A stretch of 64,000 bases of DNA from Anticarsia gemmatalis (lineage: Eukaryota; Arthropoda; Insecta; Lepidoptera; Erebidae): the NCBI RefSeq assembly GCF_050436995.1, contig NC_134753.1, positions 10,974,001 through 11,038,000 of the forward strand, in the 5' to 3' direction. Every line of letters begins with the position of its first letter. Position 1 is the stretch's first letter. This document shows, one piece after another, positions 23,001 to 32,364 of this stretch. The notes beneath the pieces are model-generated. The model was not told the DNA's origin. It saw only the letters and a program-made list of their open reading frames with translations, and made no database searches. The position numbers were made by a program, and so were the translations under genes.

Positions 23001-24056
23001 GTATGACGTATAACCTGTGTATGTGCATACAGTCGGTGGAGCGCGGCGTGGCGGAGTGCTGTCGCGCCGAGCAGAAGTACGCGGCGCGGCGCGAGCAGCT
23101 GGCGCGCGCGCACGACCGCCTGCTGCAGCTGCTGCTCAAGCACCGCGACCAGGTCAGTACACACTACCCCTGCCACATGGTGTATGTGCATACAGTCGGT
23201 GGAGCGCGGCGTGGCGGAGTGCTGTCGCGCCGAGCAGAAGTACGCGGCGCGGCGCGAGCAGCTGGCGCGCGCGCACGACCGCCTGCTGCAGCTGCTGCTC
23301 AAGCACCGCGACCAGGTCAGTACACACTACCCCTGCCACATGGTGTATGTGCATACAGTCGGTGGAGCGCGGCGTGGCGGAGTGCTGTCGCGCCGAGCAG
23401 AAGTACGCGGCGCGGCGCGAGCAGCTGGCGCGCGCGCACGACCGCCTGCTGCAGCTGCTGCTCAAGCACCGCGACCAGGTCAGTACACACTACCCCTGCC
23501 ACATGGTGTATGTGCATACAGTCGGTGGAGCGCGGCGTGGCGGAGTGCTGTCGCGCCGAGCAGAAGTACGCGGCGCGGCGCGAGCAGCTGGCGCGCGCGC
23601 ACGACCGCCTGCTGCAGCTGCTGCTCAAGCACCGCGACCAGGTCAGTACTTACTGCGAGCCCTTTTTTCATACACATGCACCCTGGGTGGGGTGCAGGGT
23701 TATGTGGGACTCTCCCGCTGCAAGGGCAAGCATACTCACTAAACCAACACGTGTGTCCTCGCTTCCGCTTGGCGGCGTGCAGCGGGATAACTGCCGAAGC
23801 ATGCACCACAAGCCGCACGCCTCCCGGTGGCCCCAATTTAGGGGTCCCTCACCACGGGTGCTCTCATCCCAAAATTGATCCACATGCCAATGAGCTGGAC
23901 ACAATAGCCCATCGACATCCCTCGAGAGGACCCTCGAGAGGTGGCGGTACTGCGGGCCCTGTAGCCACTCACTCAGACCCCTCTACTAACGTGCATGTCT
24001 CGGCACAGGCGCTGCTGGACCTGGAGCGGCTGTGCGGCGGCGCGGCGGAGGGCTAG
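1740..24056 (+). CDS. Plc21C: Phospholipase C beta, 3' part of gene (PLCB1/3-like, insect Plc21C type), 5' end outside the window
   Basis: Gq-coupled enzyme that hydrolyses PIP2 to IP3 and diacylglycerol at the plasma membrane. Coding exons, all with AG/GT borders and matching phases: 1740-2002, 5322-5485, 8460-8640, 9026-9183, 10245-10382, 13022-13255, 18423-18599, 19718-19909, 20314-20437, 21567-21777, 22178-22349, 22821-22958, then one or more of four identical 120-bp exons (23033, 23196, 23359, 23522), and 24009-24056 ending in TAG. This gives 772 residues with one copy of the repeated exon, 892 with four. Order: end of X domain, acidic His-rich linker, Y domain, C2, C-terminal coiled coil. 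The ELD and SFENH calcium-site motifs and the second catalytic His (VIVHGYTF) are present; the first catalytic His lies upstream of the window. The long C-terminal domain marks the beta class. Absence of closer norpA/PLCB4 resemblance in linker (IKNKKKHHHHH) favours Plc21C; this choice is by recall, not alignment. Confidence 0.93.
2003..5321 (+). other. PLC beta intron containing a palindromic MITE
   Basis: This 3.3-kb AT-rich intron runs from a gtaagt donor to a ctttgacacag acceptor. Apart from the palindrome at 3814-4124 I see no coding or RNA gene signal in it. Confidence 0.75.
3814..4124. repeat. Palindromic MITE, about 310 bp, with about 100-bp inverted arms
   Basis: The left arm starts ctcttcctctatcacctttc and continues through a segment containing aacccttctaaagattact. 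The right arm is the near-perfect reverse complement, ending ggtgatagaggaagag at 4124. The central roughly 90 bp are not paired. It has no coding capacity, so it is a non-autonomous foldback element; I could not assign a superfamily or a certain target-site duplication. Confidence 0.75.
5322..8640 (+). CDS. Plc21C: PLC beta exons: X-Y linker (5322-5485, 8460-8640)
   Basis: The first exon carries the conserved HKIIIKNKKK segment, five consecutive His, then a charged stretch ending GNGDVSAAT. The second carries a Ser/Glu/Asp-rich acidic stretch (SESSDSESSSGEEE) followed by ISALVNYVQPVHFSSFE, the start of the Y domain. In this family an acidic disordered X-Y linker occludes the active site until the enzyme meets the membrane; the composition here fits that role. 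The 2974-bp intron between them (5486-8459) has no other coding signal that I can see. Confidence 0.9.
5486..8459 (+). other. PLC beta intron, nothing else recognised
   Basis: An intron of 2974 bp. A GC-richer patch around 5750-5990 contains short imperfect palindromes (gcgttgttgttgcgg and gtgcaacaacgc) and may be an old repeat. No exon with conserved content was seen. Confidence 0.65.
9026..10382 (+). CDS. Plc21C: PLC beta exons: Y catalytic domain (9026-9183, 10245-10382)
   Basis: The residues include EMSSFDEKQA, FVNYNKHQLSRVYPAGTR, DSSNFMPQ, then VFWNAGCQLVALNYQTLD and GYLLKPEFMRR. Ser of MSSF and Arg of LSRVYP are the PIP2-contacting positions known in the family. Splice phases are 1 at entry and 0 at both later borders. 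The Y domain looks complete and undamaged. Confidence 0.93.
9184..10244 (+). other. PLC beta intron with a dispersed-repeat fragment
   Basis: An AT-rich intron. Around 9751-9793 it carries a short piece of the repeat type whose end reads gagacccttgccc followed by cagtgggacagtaat; longer copies are at 10530, 35966 and 39061. Confidence 0.65.
10383..13021 (+). other. PLC beta intron with a dispersed-repeat fragment
   Basis: An intron of 2639 bp. It contains the repeat copy at 10530-10640; the remainder is AT-rich and without recognisable coding content. Confidence 0.7.
10530..10640. repeat. Dispersed repeat, copy 1 (about 110 bp)
   Basis: The shared segments gggcatacaaaga, cacttggccagcgtggtgg and accttgcccagcagtg match, in reverse orientation, the copies at 35966-36090 and 39061-39183. 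Short pieces of the same family are at 9751 and 56518. It looks like the 3' end of a common lepidopteran retroelement, an identification from recall only. Confidence 0.7.
13022..18599 (+). CDS. Plc21C: PLC beta exons: C2 domain (13022-13255, 18423-18599)
   Basis: The first exon encodes GIIAGTLSVTVLSGQLL, TYVEVDMFGLPAD, INPVYGEEPFVFKK; the second VVLPELAMIRIAAHEESG, LLGHRVLPV, PGYRHVNLR. This is the PLC beta C2 signature in the right order. Both exons are phase 0 at each end. The intron that splits the domain (13256-18422, 5167 bp) is the longest in the gene inside this window and contains two transposable elements. Confidence 0.92.
13256..14601 (+). other. PLC beta intron, left part
   Basis: AT-rich intron sequence with one GC-rich patch near 13800-13915 (gcgccggcgccgg). 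Nothing coding is recognised. Confidence 0.6.
14602..16199. mobile_element. Long-inverted-repeat (foldback) element with 542-bp arms
   Basis: Left arm 14602-15143 and right arm 15657-16199 are nearly perfect reverse complements, with only scattered single-base differences seen, over about 540 bp. The outer ends read ttatacaacgtgtcccaaaa on both sides. The flanks allow TA or TATA as the target-site duplication. The small ORFs in the arms (68 and 94 residues) mirror each other because of the palindrome and show no recognised domain, so I do not call them genes. The 513-bp centre holds a SINE-like insert. It lies in the C2-splitting PLC intron and would be transcribed as a long hairpin. Confidence 0.85.
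15300..15595 (+). repeat. tRNA-derived SINE-like insert in the hairpin centre
   Basis: It contains a Pol III B-box-like ggttcgaatcctgggtcgag at about 15354-15373, followed by a GC-rich body (cctccgtgcctcggagagca; ctctctctggtcgtgac). The tRNA-like start and a distinct body fit a lepidopteran SINE. The borders are approximate. Confidence 0.55.
17143..17605. repeat. Nested palindromic element
   Basis: The left arm contains tgttactgtaaaagcccgaa and accaactctcaatggtaaaa; the reverse complements appear in the right arm at about 17515-17605. It sits inside the 16909-18167 element, so it is either a later insertion or part of its structure. The inner hairpin at 17253-17324 is separate. Confidence 0.65.
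17253..17324. repeat. Strong hairpin, about 27-bp stem, 17-base loop
   Basis: Arm caaaactccttcttcataac, continuing to 17280, pairs with the segment ending aagaaggagttttg at 17324, with about three mismatches. It has pre-miRNA-like size but sits inside a transposon palindrome, so a MITE origin is more likely. Confidence 0.55.
17723..17911. repeat. 21-bp minisatellite, about 9 units
   Basis: The unit is cgtaagacctgattgaaaa plus two bases, repeated every 21 bp with few changes (one unit has cttaag; two have gagctg in place of gacctg). Because 21 is a multiple of 3 the minus strand stays open and would read a 7-residue repeat FNQVLR(I/V). There is no evidence that it is translated. Confidence 0.85.
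18600..19717 (+). other. PLC beta intron, nothing else recognised
   Basis: An intron of 1118 bp with a T-rich acceptor tract before 19718. A small GC-richer patch near 19060-19130 has no recognisable coding content. Confidence 0.65.
19718..24056 (+). CDS. Plc21C: PLC beta exons: C-terminal coiled-coil domain
   Basis: Exons 19718-19909 (DYVPDRLSELAEALANPIKY, the family's C2 exit), 20314-20437, 21567-21777, 22178-22349, 22821-22958, the repeated 120-bp exon and 24009-24056. From 21567 on the product is dominated by Lys, Arg, Glu and Gln with regularly spaced Leu, as expected for the long helical bundle that binds Gq and membrane. The exon at 22178 may instead start at 22199, since both AG sites keep the frame. 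Coding GC content rises strongly from 22200 onward compared with the introns before it. The protein ends RLCGGAAEG. Confidence 0.85.
19910..21566 (+). other. PLC beta introns around exon 20314-20437
   Basis: Two AT-rich introns (19910-20313 and 20438-21566) flank the small exon at 20314-20437. Nothing else was recognised in either. Confidence 0.65.
21778..22177 (+). other. PLC beta intron with a tRNA-like SINE remnant
   Basis: Around 21906-21970 the sequence has a GC-rich tRNA-like run with a B-box-like ggtcgagtcctgcccagg. It is too degraded to be a tRNA gene. The 3' end of the intron has two in-frame acceptors (22177 and 22198). Confidence 0.5.
22373..22637. repeat. Dispersed retroelement-end repeat, copy A
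   Basis: It starts agctgacccgcgcaacttcg, contains ctgctcctattggtc and ends cagctttataatattagtat. A run of (caaa)n follows ttcctgagattagcgcgttc. Related copies are at 44594-44818 and 43232-43690. The type is very common in Lepidoptera. Confidence 0.75.
23017..23649 (+). repeat. Tandem array of a whole PLC exon, 3.9 copies of a 163-bp unit
   Basis: Each unit is a 120-bp exon (40 residues, SVERGVAECC to KHRDQ) flanked by an acceptor (gtgtatgtgcatacag) and a donor (gtcagtac), with a 43-bp intron between copies. Exon copies start at 23033, 23196, 23359 and 23522 and I see no base difference between them. The 120-bp exon keeps the frame however many copies are spliced in. The 163-bp unit is not a multiple of 3, so copies lie in three different frames and all three frames stay open across the array. 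The region is very GC-rich. Confidence 0.95.
23642..24008 (+). other. Last PLC intron, unusually GC-rich
   Basis: This 367-bp intron between the fourth exon copy and the final exon has little of the AT bias of the other introns. It contains the duplicated word ccctcgagagg. It may be a repeat insertion, but I could not identify one. Confidence 0.5.
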
Positions 24057-25055
24057 GGCGGCGGAGGCCCGTCTCGTCGAGGAATCTGTGATATTATCGC
24101 CTAAGGAGCAGCGAGCGCCGAGGTTCGACAGTACCGTTCTCTCCCGTAGCAATCTCATAGTGTAAGCCGCGAGTCCGCCGGCTCCGTACATATCCGAGCG
24201 CGACGTCGCGTCCTCCTCTGTATTATTGTACACGTTCGTAGACGTAGCTAACGTTAATTCCGTATATTGTAAACTTTAAATTATGAAATTGATTCTTATG
24301 ATGGTTATTCCAATATTTTTCTGGTTAGTGAATGCGTTTCGAGCGATGAGAGTTTAAAATTTGTTTGTGATCGAACTTTATCTTGATTTTACTGAAATTG
24401 TAGTGCACTCGTTACGGATCGGGTACGGATAAGATGCGTGCGATTACGATTCGATTGTCACGAATGTTAACGATGTATCGATGTGGTTTTATATAGCATC
24501 CGTGTAGTATTCGCGACGTGTATTATGTGTTACGGCTTTCTCGCGTTTGTTTTTAATCGTACTAACAGATGTGAGTAACGGTAGGTTGTAGATTAACATT
24601 CCATTTTATCGCTTAGTGGTTAAACGCCGAGTGTCGGCCGTAGCTATGTAACGGGCCGTCGCACTGATATCAGATGTAGAGGTACTCCAAATATATTTAG
24701 TCAGTCACGAAAGACAAAGCTTCACTTAGACAATACCTTAGACTTTACAGATAGTATTACAGTAGCTTACAGACTCCGATCAATGTAGCAGTACTTGAAT
24801 GTAACCAAATGTATTTGAAATAATATGTAGTCAAATCTCGATACAAGATTCTTCCTATATCTTTCTCATTCTGTTCTATTAGCTATTCAGCGAGATATGG
24901 TTATAAAAAAATAGTAATTAGCAGAAAAAGTAATTCTTGATTGTCTGTTATCATCAATACCTTTGCTCAGATATGCTCTTTTCTTTCGGCAAAGAAGTCT
25001 ACTTATACTATATTAATGGCTCTGTGTAAAAGAGCTATATAGTACCTTGTCTAAA

Positions 25056-25136
25056 AATAAATTGTCATCTCGCTGAACAGACTACTTAGTAGCAAAGCTA
25101 TTAGCATAAATCAGGAACCGAAATGCAATAAATAAA
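25056..25136 (+). terminator. Candidate poly(A) signals for PLC beta
   Basis: AATAAA occurs at 25056-25061 and twice overlapping at 25127-25132 and 25131-25136, about 1.0-1.1 kb after the stop codon. No cleavage site can be proven from sequence. Confidence 0.4.
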
Positions 25137-25684
25137 GTGCTGAAAATCACAAATTCTAAAGTATTTAAGTTACAACACACTGCCAATAGTATTATCAAGT
25201 TTAGTCTTGAAGTCATGTGTCTTGTAGAATAATCAACCTTAATGTCGAATGCATACGGTAGATATTAGAACTATACGTTGGGCGCAACACCGAACTTATT
25301 TGCTTCCAAATCCTATAGAGATAAGAAATTATACGCATAAATAATATAGTACAGTTTATTCACTAACGTTTCGTTCAAAATGTCTTCCTTTTATTTCTTC
25401 TCAAAATCAGAAGTGTCGCTTCCGATGTTCTTCCAATAGTTTAAAAACTCGAGGCTTCGTTTTAAAACACTGCAGAACTGTCACTACGGGTTTTTATTTG
25501 TTATAATAGAGTGTTTTATATTTCGATGGTGCTTTCTAATAGGCTCGAAGTACTTATTGATACCACTTTCTGTAGATAAGACTTTGGTTTGAATTCAGTA
25601 ATGGATAGTTCGTTGACCAGAGTTCTTAGAATAGTGATTAATAAAGTCAGCTCGTTCGTTACTGTATTAGTGTGTGGTAACTTC

Positions 25685-25740
25685 GTGTCAGAGTCGTTGG
25701 AGCCGCCTGAAGGCCTTCGACTTGGCTCGACGACTGCTGT
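25685..25740. repeat. Dispersed repeat fragment related to 62995-63050
   Basis: ggagccgcctgaaggccttc followed by gacttggctcgacgac resembles the 62995-63050 segment caagccgcccgaaggccttt followed by gacatggcttaacgac. Confidence 0.5.
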
Positions 25741-28700
25741 ATAATATTGAGACCAAGATTTCTCGTATAACGGAGACTAGTTTCGGCAACACTTAGTACT
25801 AAGTAGGTACACATCCATAGTTCGAGTGCGCTGACGTCGCTTTACTCGTGGGTAGTACGCACAACTGACCGCCGGCGCCTCGAGTAGTCCTATATTAGTA
25901 GTAAGCACATTATTCTCGCCAATGAATTGATCAATAAGTTTCAGCAATAATTATAAATAGGTATTTCAACTACATCCGTCTTCACTTGAACGAACATTGC
26001 AATAACATAATTTATAACTCACTTTTTCATAGTTTTAAGACGACGCTCTCGTTTGGATACGTTAATTCTCAAACCTCGACGTGTATTTATAAAAATCAAA
26101 TGCAAAATCTTTTCGTATAACTTCAGTTCTCCTATAGCATTGATTGTAAAGTTGGAGAGTATCCAAACGTTGGCGTCACGTAACTAAATAGTGCAATATT
26201 AACTTATGACTTGGCTGTCTTTAACCTGACTTATGCACTCTCCGTACCGATTAGGGAATACGATAGTTGCCAAAATGTAGTTGAACGCTACAACATTGTG
26301 TACAGTTTTAGTCGTTTATCGATTTTTGGCGGTTAATTCATAGTTTTTCAAGTCTTGTCCTATACTTGCCTTGTCATCCATTTTTAAAAAGGTTTGAACA
26401 GTGCATTGTGCCATGTGCCTAGTGTGAGCTTACGAAGTTATGTGTACTTGTTGTAACTTCTCGTGTAAGGCATGTAGCTTTCTTTATGTTGTGGACTTAT
26501 GGCGTTCGTATGGCACGATGCACTCAAATATATTTTTACTCACTGACAGTCGGTGAGATAAGAGAGTGGCCATTATTTTTAATGTATTTATCGAAATGTT
26601 TTCCTGTACAAATTCCTAGTTATCGTATAAGTGCCATGAATGTAATGATTTTTTGGTCCCACGTATTTATTAACTTTTAAAATCTACTTTATAATACATT
26701 TATTATTGTTAAAATTAAACTTTTAGATGCTGTTGGGGTTATTTGAAACGTGCTATATGAACTTTTCATACCACTCAAATTAGCCAACTAATGGTAATTG
26801 TACTTTTCGCATGGCAATACATAGTAAAAGATGCATAGTAAAAGAACGGACATTCTTGAAATTCTCTTCCGACTTATTTTGAGTGACTCAATCTTACGTT
26901 CAGAGAAAAGTATCACGTTTCAAATAATCCCAATTTAATACAAGAAAGTAAAAATGGAAACAGGGAACCTCTACTATCTCTTGACTATATTTATCGATCT
27001 GTGTATGCTGAAGTGTTGTAACACACAATAGTTGATAATTATAATAGACGAGTGTGGAGTTATATCAATGTGTCTAGTTTTAATAATGTAATATAGATTC
27101 CCATCAGGATCTTGTGATGATTAGGAACGTAAACACGTAAGTACGTAGACACTTTCCTGTTAGCGATGAAACATTGTATGAGAGTATTGTATCGTCTAGA
27201 TCGACACAATTTGATGAGCTTAAAATTCGTAGCATTATGTCGCTCTGTGTGAAATGATGCTGATGTTGTACGTGCACGTAATTCCTCCATATTGTGAGTT
27301 GAACATTTTAAACGTAGATTATTTAGATTGGGAAATAAATGAGATGTTTCCGTTTAGGTTGCACATTTAGGGGATGGTACGATTGTGAACAAGTATTCTA
27401 CAGCCACTTTACCGATTTCCAAACCGCAGATATATTTGCGTGAAAAGGGTTCGTCTTATGCTGGCATTTAGTACCTATCTATGCATTTAATACCTAGTGG
27501 TTAAGGTAATTCCACTGGCGACAGTTTCGTTTCTTGCAATGTTGTACTCTTTCAAAGTGTTAAATTCTTTAAAGCATACGACTGATTTAAACCAGGCTCA
27601 TCAAAGAAACTAAAATGAACCGTCAATAACTATATTGTCTCAAGTCATACAGAAATTTTGTCACGATACTTCCTTTTTAAAAGCTAAAATAAAAATTTGC
27701 ATAGATAAGAAAAAAAACTTTCTGACATGCCCGCAAATGAGCGTACGCATATGCGTTTACCAGTGCCCATTCATTTTTCGAATGAGTTCCGGGTAGAAAG
27801 AAAATCCTTTCTACGCTCATTTACCTAACAAATGTGGTTCTATTAATAACTTACTCGTATCTGAACTTTAAATAATAATGTGGAGGCAACTTTAAGTCGA
27901 CGGATTAAGGTGTAAATTTGAATTTATTAACTCGATTTTATCACTCTCCCGACGTCCACGACAATTTTTAGCGTGTATCTCTTCGTAAAGACCCGTTTTT
28001 GGCATTGTTATTCCCGTTCGTTGACACAAACGATTGATTAGACAGTAGTTAGTATAACGTCAGTGTAATGAGTAGATATACGGATGTTTAATGAAACACG
28101 ACTTGTTCTTGCCTTGTGTAATTTATATCGTCTCTAGGTAAGATGTAGGTGACGTCTGTTCTGAACCACAGCATCTTCGCACTCGTATCGTTAGTTTTTC
28201 ACTAAAGGCCTAAGCTTTCCGTCAGGTTTGAACTTCGAAAGGTTGTTCGCAATCTTTTAATCTATTTTTCTATTTGTCTTGTTATACCTTCGTGAGGTCG
28301 AACTCTCTAAACTTGGGTTGTACTTGCCCCAAAATCGCCCCAATATTATTATATAACATATTTATTGGCTATTTAAGAATATATAAATATATTTTATCGT
28401 ATCTATCCCGCTTCGATTGTTTATTTGTGTAATCTGTCGCTGTGGTTTCCGTGTTTGGCTACATTATAATATTAATACATATTAAAGTTCGTGTGATTCT
28501 GCCAACTAGTTGTTAAGGGTTATTTCGTAGTATTTAAATGAAATCCGACTGCAGCTTCGATAGCGTGACGTTTGGGTGTGGAGGGTGACTCTTGTAGTAT
28601 ATTCTCGAGTGCTAGGTTACTCTTAAATAGTTAATAAGTGAAACTTGTATACTTGTTACATTTTGTATTGACTATTTATTTTTTAAAGAGTTAACTGATT

Positions 28701-31700
28701 ATGTATATTCTAATATTTATATATTTAGACTATCCTACTACTATAACTACGTGTGAATTGAGCTGTGGAGATGATCGTTGGACGTGTTTCTTAGACGGTG
28801 TATTGTGACGCAGTGTACAGATTGAGTGAGACAGCTCAGTATTATAGTCCCCGTAGAAATGGCGAGTTTAGTGTAAGCCACGATGCTTGTGTGTGCGCGT
28901 TTGTGATGATTCGTTGTAGGGAGCTGTCTCACCGCGCGCTCTACGCTGTGACTCACTTTTGAAACGTTTTAACACTTGTATTGTTTAACGTTATGAAACT
29001 ATAATGTTCATTTATATTGTCTGTTACGCTGTCACACTTGTTTGCTCACGTTTTCTACTGAATCTACTCTCGTTATTCCTTCCTGCTTTTGTATGTTTTT
29101 CGATGTTATACATTGTCGAGTTTTAGAAAGTTTTACATAGTCTGCCGACGTATTATTTTATAACTAAACGCTATATACAAGACTCAATAACTGTATTTAC
29201 TTTGCTTGTTCTTCAAATGTTTTACGTACAAATAATAATCTACCTATTTTTTAAACTGATCTTAGAATCTATATTTTTGATGTGGTTTCCTAAATGTTTA
29301 CAAATTTTAATTATATCTACTATGAAATAGATATTCTTCACGCGTTTGTGGTCATGCCGTTGTAAAGTTATACCTAGCTAGTTGTAAGGATAGCTTTGTT
29401 CTATGACTCCGCTTGATTTGTTATAGTATTTCCATTACAATCTGTACTAATAACAAACTTAAGACATTTGAAATCAACTACAGATAAACAGTATACCACT
29501 GATGACCTTCCAAAAGGATGCTATATTATAAAGAATTACATGACATACATGTTTGGGCTTACTAATAAAAGTTAAATTGAAACTCAACGGCTAACGAAAC
29601 ATGAGTATTTTGTTCCTTGGAAAAAGCATTTTTGGTAATTTTTCCTGACGGTTCAACTCCATTTTTCCTGATGGTAGTGCACGAGTAACATGTTTTAAAT
29701 CATATAAACCACAATCAAGCGGAGTAATAAACAAGTGATCGGCACATTTCTTATGATCTACTTTAAGCGTCGGGAGACCGGTTGTGAATAATGCGAGGTA
29801 CTCGTATTCGATGCTCGGAGCTGCAGTCCGTTTAGGGACCTTGTATCACTTCCCATGGGAGCCGTCTAGTTATTGAGAAGGATTCACACCGTGTACTTGT
29901 GTTTGGTTAAAAAATTTCTATAATATCGTTTAAAATCTATAATATAATTTGAGTCACATGTTTTCTTGCGTATAGCGACATCTATTGAGCGATAGAAAGA
30001 AACTTTTGGGATTATTTGGGGTTGTCTCAAAGATGATATAGATTGTATTTCGTTTTTTTTCTATTTATTTATATTGCCAGGATTCTATCACTGGATATCA
30101 AGGAATAAAAGACATTTGTTATTTACGGAATAAAATCTGACTCAAATAAAATTGTCGTTAGTTCAATCACACTTGTTTCGTTCTAAAGTATTGTTCTCTC
30201 CCTCACTCTTTCTGTCTATTTAAATTATATTAATTGATTAATTTCTTTTTCTCCTTCTTAAAATAATGTAAATGGTTACCAAACACAATATACGGTGATT
30301 CGGAAAGTGTTAAGAATGCTTACTAACTGTACAGAGATTGGTTTACTAACAAAAGGCTTGGTTGGAATGTTAACGCACATTTATTTTGGTTCAAAACCTT
30401 ATCGTTTTTATCATTTAATATGAAAAATGTTAGCGCCATCTATACCGTCATATAGTCATTCAATTGGCATTCTACATAACTATATTTTTTTCTCAATTTT
30501 AATGGAGTTTAGTAACTTTTTAGTATAAGTTTGTGATTATTTTCAGCTCCTAGTAAACAAGTGGAGGGCTTTACGTCAAGGGCGGTAGCTATGATAATTT
30601 TGCCATTGAGAAATATTAAAGACCTTACAATTATTATTAAACATTGTTAAGATTTTATTTAAGTTACATTAAGCTTAGATTTGTATTCGCTTTTATTTCT
30701 TGCATTTGTAAAGGAGTATAACGATTTAGAATCGTTGCTATATCCTTAATAAGTATTTATTTTACCACAAGGCACAAATTTTGATCTGAATGTTAATAAT
30801 ATAAAGTTTATTTGTATAGAGTTTTCATTTATAATTATACATATTTTTAATTGCACAATTATTTTTAAATATTTTTATTTTCACCGACGTTACGTCGCGG
30901 GCATTTCTCGTAACCATAGACAAGTTGTGCGAAATAATTTTGTTTATAATAGAGGGTGTGTATAAAATGTTGATGTTGTTATATTTTGTTGATTTAATAA
31001 TTTAGGATTTAGTCGCACTTATTGAATCTTAGCAAAGATCTGTTTAGTATAAGTTTTTTTTTGCAAATCGTGTGCCAGAGAATGATATCATTAATATTAA
31101 GTTTAAGGTCTGTTAGCACTAAAGTGGTTGGTTAAATGTTTCGGTATTGTGATATGAGGCAGTGAGCTTAGTGCCATTTTTGTGTGTTAGCGACCACATT
31201 GGTGTGCGCAGACGTTAATCAGTTTACGTAGTTATTTATTATAGATTTTATTTAGAAGGTTGTCAACAGCTGATTATTATAATGGAGCTATAGTTTATGT
31301 TACAAAGTGATGTGTTATGTACCTACAGAATTATTTGTGACCACCAGAATGGAAGTTAAGTGTTGCTATTATCAAAAAGAAACAGAAAAATATTTAATCG
31401 TAATGTTACACCTCATATTTTTACAGCTGATTTTAAAATAAAATACATTTAATTATTGATTTGAGTAGAACATAATTCCTTATAAATATTTATTGTTAGT
31501 AACAGCTTGAAAAATAAATTTATTCTTAGTTATCTGATGTAGCTATTTTCTTATTATTATACTTAATGCTAAACAAAAACGCATTATTCTGTTTTTTTTG
31601 AGAATAGCAACATTTATGTGGTACATAACCGTGAACGCTGAGCCATGTACTTACTAGTATACAATACTGTTGATTCGTAAAGTTGTCTGGGCGGCTTTCA

Positions 31701-31919
31701 TTCTCTAATAGTCTAGTCATTTTTAATTCCTCCGTGTTGTATCTATACATAAACAAGTATGCCTGTATATGGGTAGACAATATAATAATAATCAATATGA
31801 ATGTTAAACATAATATATAGGTGAAACTTATATCTATTAAATTTGATGTCTGTTCTATGTGTTGTTTTATTATAAAACTGTGACTAATATCGCCACTACG
31901 CCCCCCAAGCAAATAATAT

Positions 31920-32205
31920 TATATATAAATAAATAAATATAAATATAAATATTATTGGACAACTCACACACGGTCATTTGATTCCAAACTAAGCAGAGCT
32001 TGTACTATGGTAACCAAATAACTGATAAACATACTTATATACTTCTAAATACATACTTATATAAATAAATTAACATCCAGGCTCAGAACAAATACTCGTG
32101 CTCATCACACAAAGATTTGTCCCGGGTGGGATTCGAACCCATCACACGCGGCGCTACGGTTGTTGCGGCGAGGTGACCGCTTAAACCACTGCGCCAAACG
32201 TGCAG
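31920..32205 (-). repeat. tRNA-derived SINE, copy 1
   Basis: Read on the minus strand it begins with a tRNA-like head: A-box-like agtggtttaagcgg (about 32178-32191) and B box ggttcgaatccc (about 32127-32140). A body and AT-rich tail follow. The body (for example ggacaactcacacacggtca on the + strand) is shared with the copy at 51742-51962. Confidence 0.75.
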
Positions 32206-32364
32206 TTAAATTACAATACAATTATAATTACAATTATATACAATTAGACTTTATCCTATCCAGTTCAAACGAAAAGCAGTCCTAAAGTATTTATCTTCTA
32301 TCTTTTCTATAGGGTGACAACTAACAAAGCAATAACTCATATTCATACTCCGGTTACCTTAATA

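Larger units (their letters stand above)
24057..31919 (+). other. PLC beta 3' UTR and downstream region, no gene recognised
   Basis: About 7.9 kb without a convincing exon on either strand. The first 1.1 kb to the poly(A) signals near 25056-25136 is the likely minimal 3' UTR. Further AATAAA words (about 27325, 29563, 30130 and 31436) would allow much longer 3' ends. A repeat fragment is at 25685-25740. Short ORFs here, such as 26486-26680 and a 128-residue minus-strand ORF at 31526-31912, have no recognised content. Confidence 0.5.

Noticed and set aside
22988..23878. Long open frames (296, 290 and 241 residues) and their minus-strand partners (about 103 residues each)
   Set aside because: They arise because the 163-bp repeated unit has no stop in three frames. 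They read through splice sites and switch frames between copies. Only the 120-bp exon segments match PLC beta.
1740..24056. norpA (visual PLC beta 4) as the identity of the PLC gene
   Set aside because: The His-rich IKNKKK linker and the C-terminal part fit the PLCB1/3-Plc21C group better. Since this was judged from recall, a tree would decide.
31526..31912. 128-residue minus-strand ORF
   Set aside because: AT-rich composition, no family signature, no splice partner and no promoter support.
32100..32205. Possible tRNA gene on the minus strand
   Set aside because: A and B boxes are present, but the tRNA part leads directly into a SINE body that also occurs at 51742, so it is a SINE head and not a tRNA gene.
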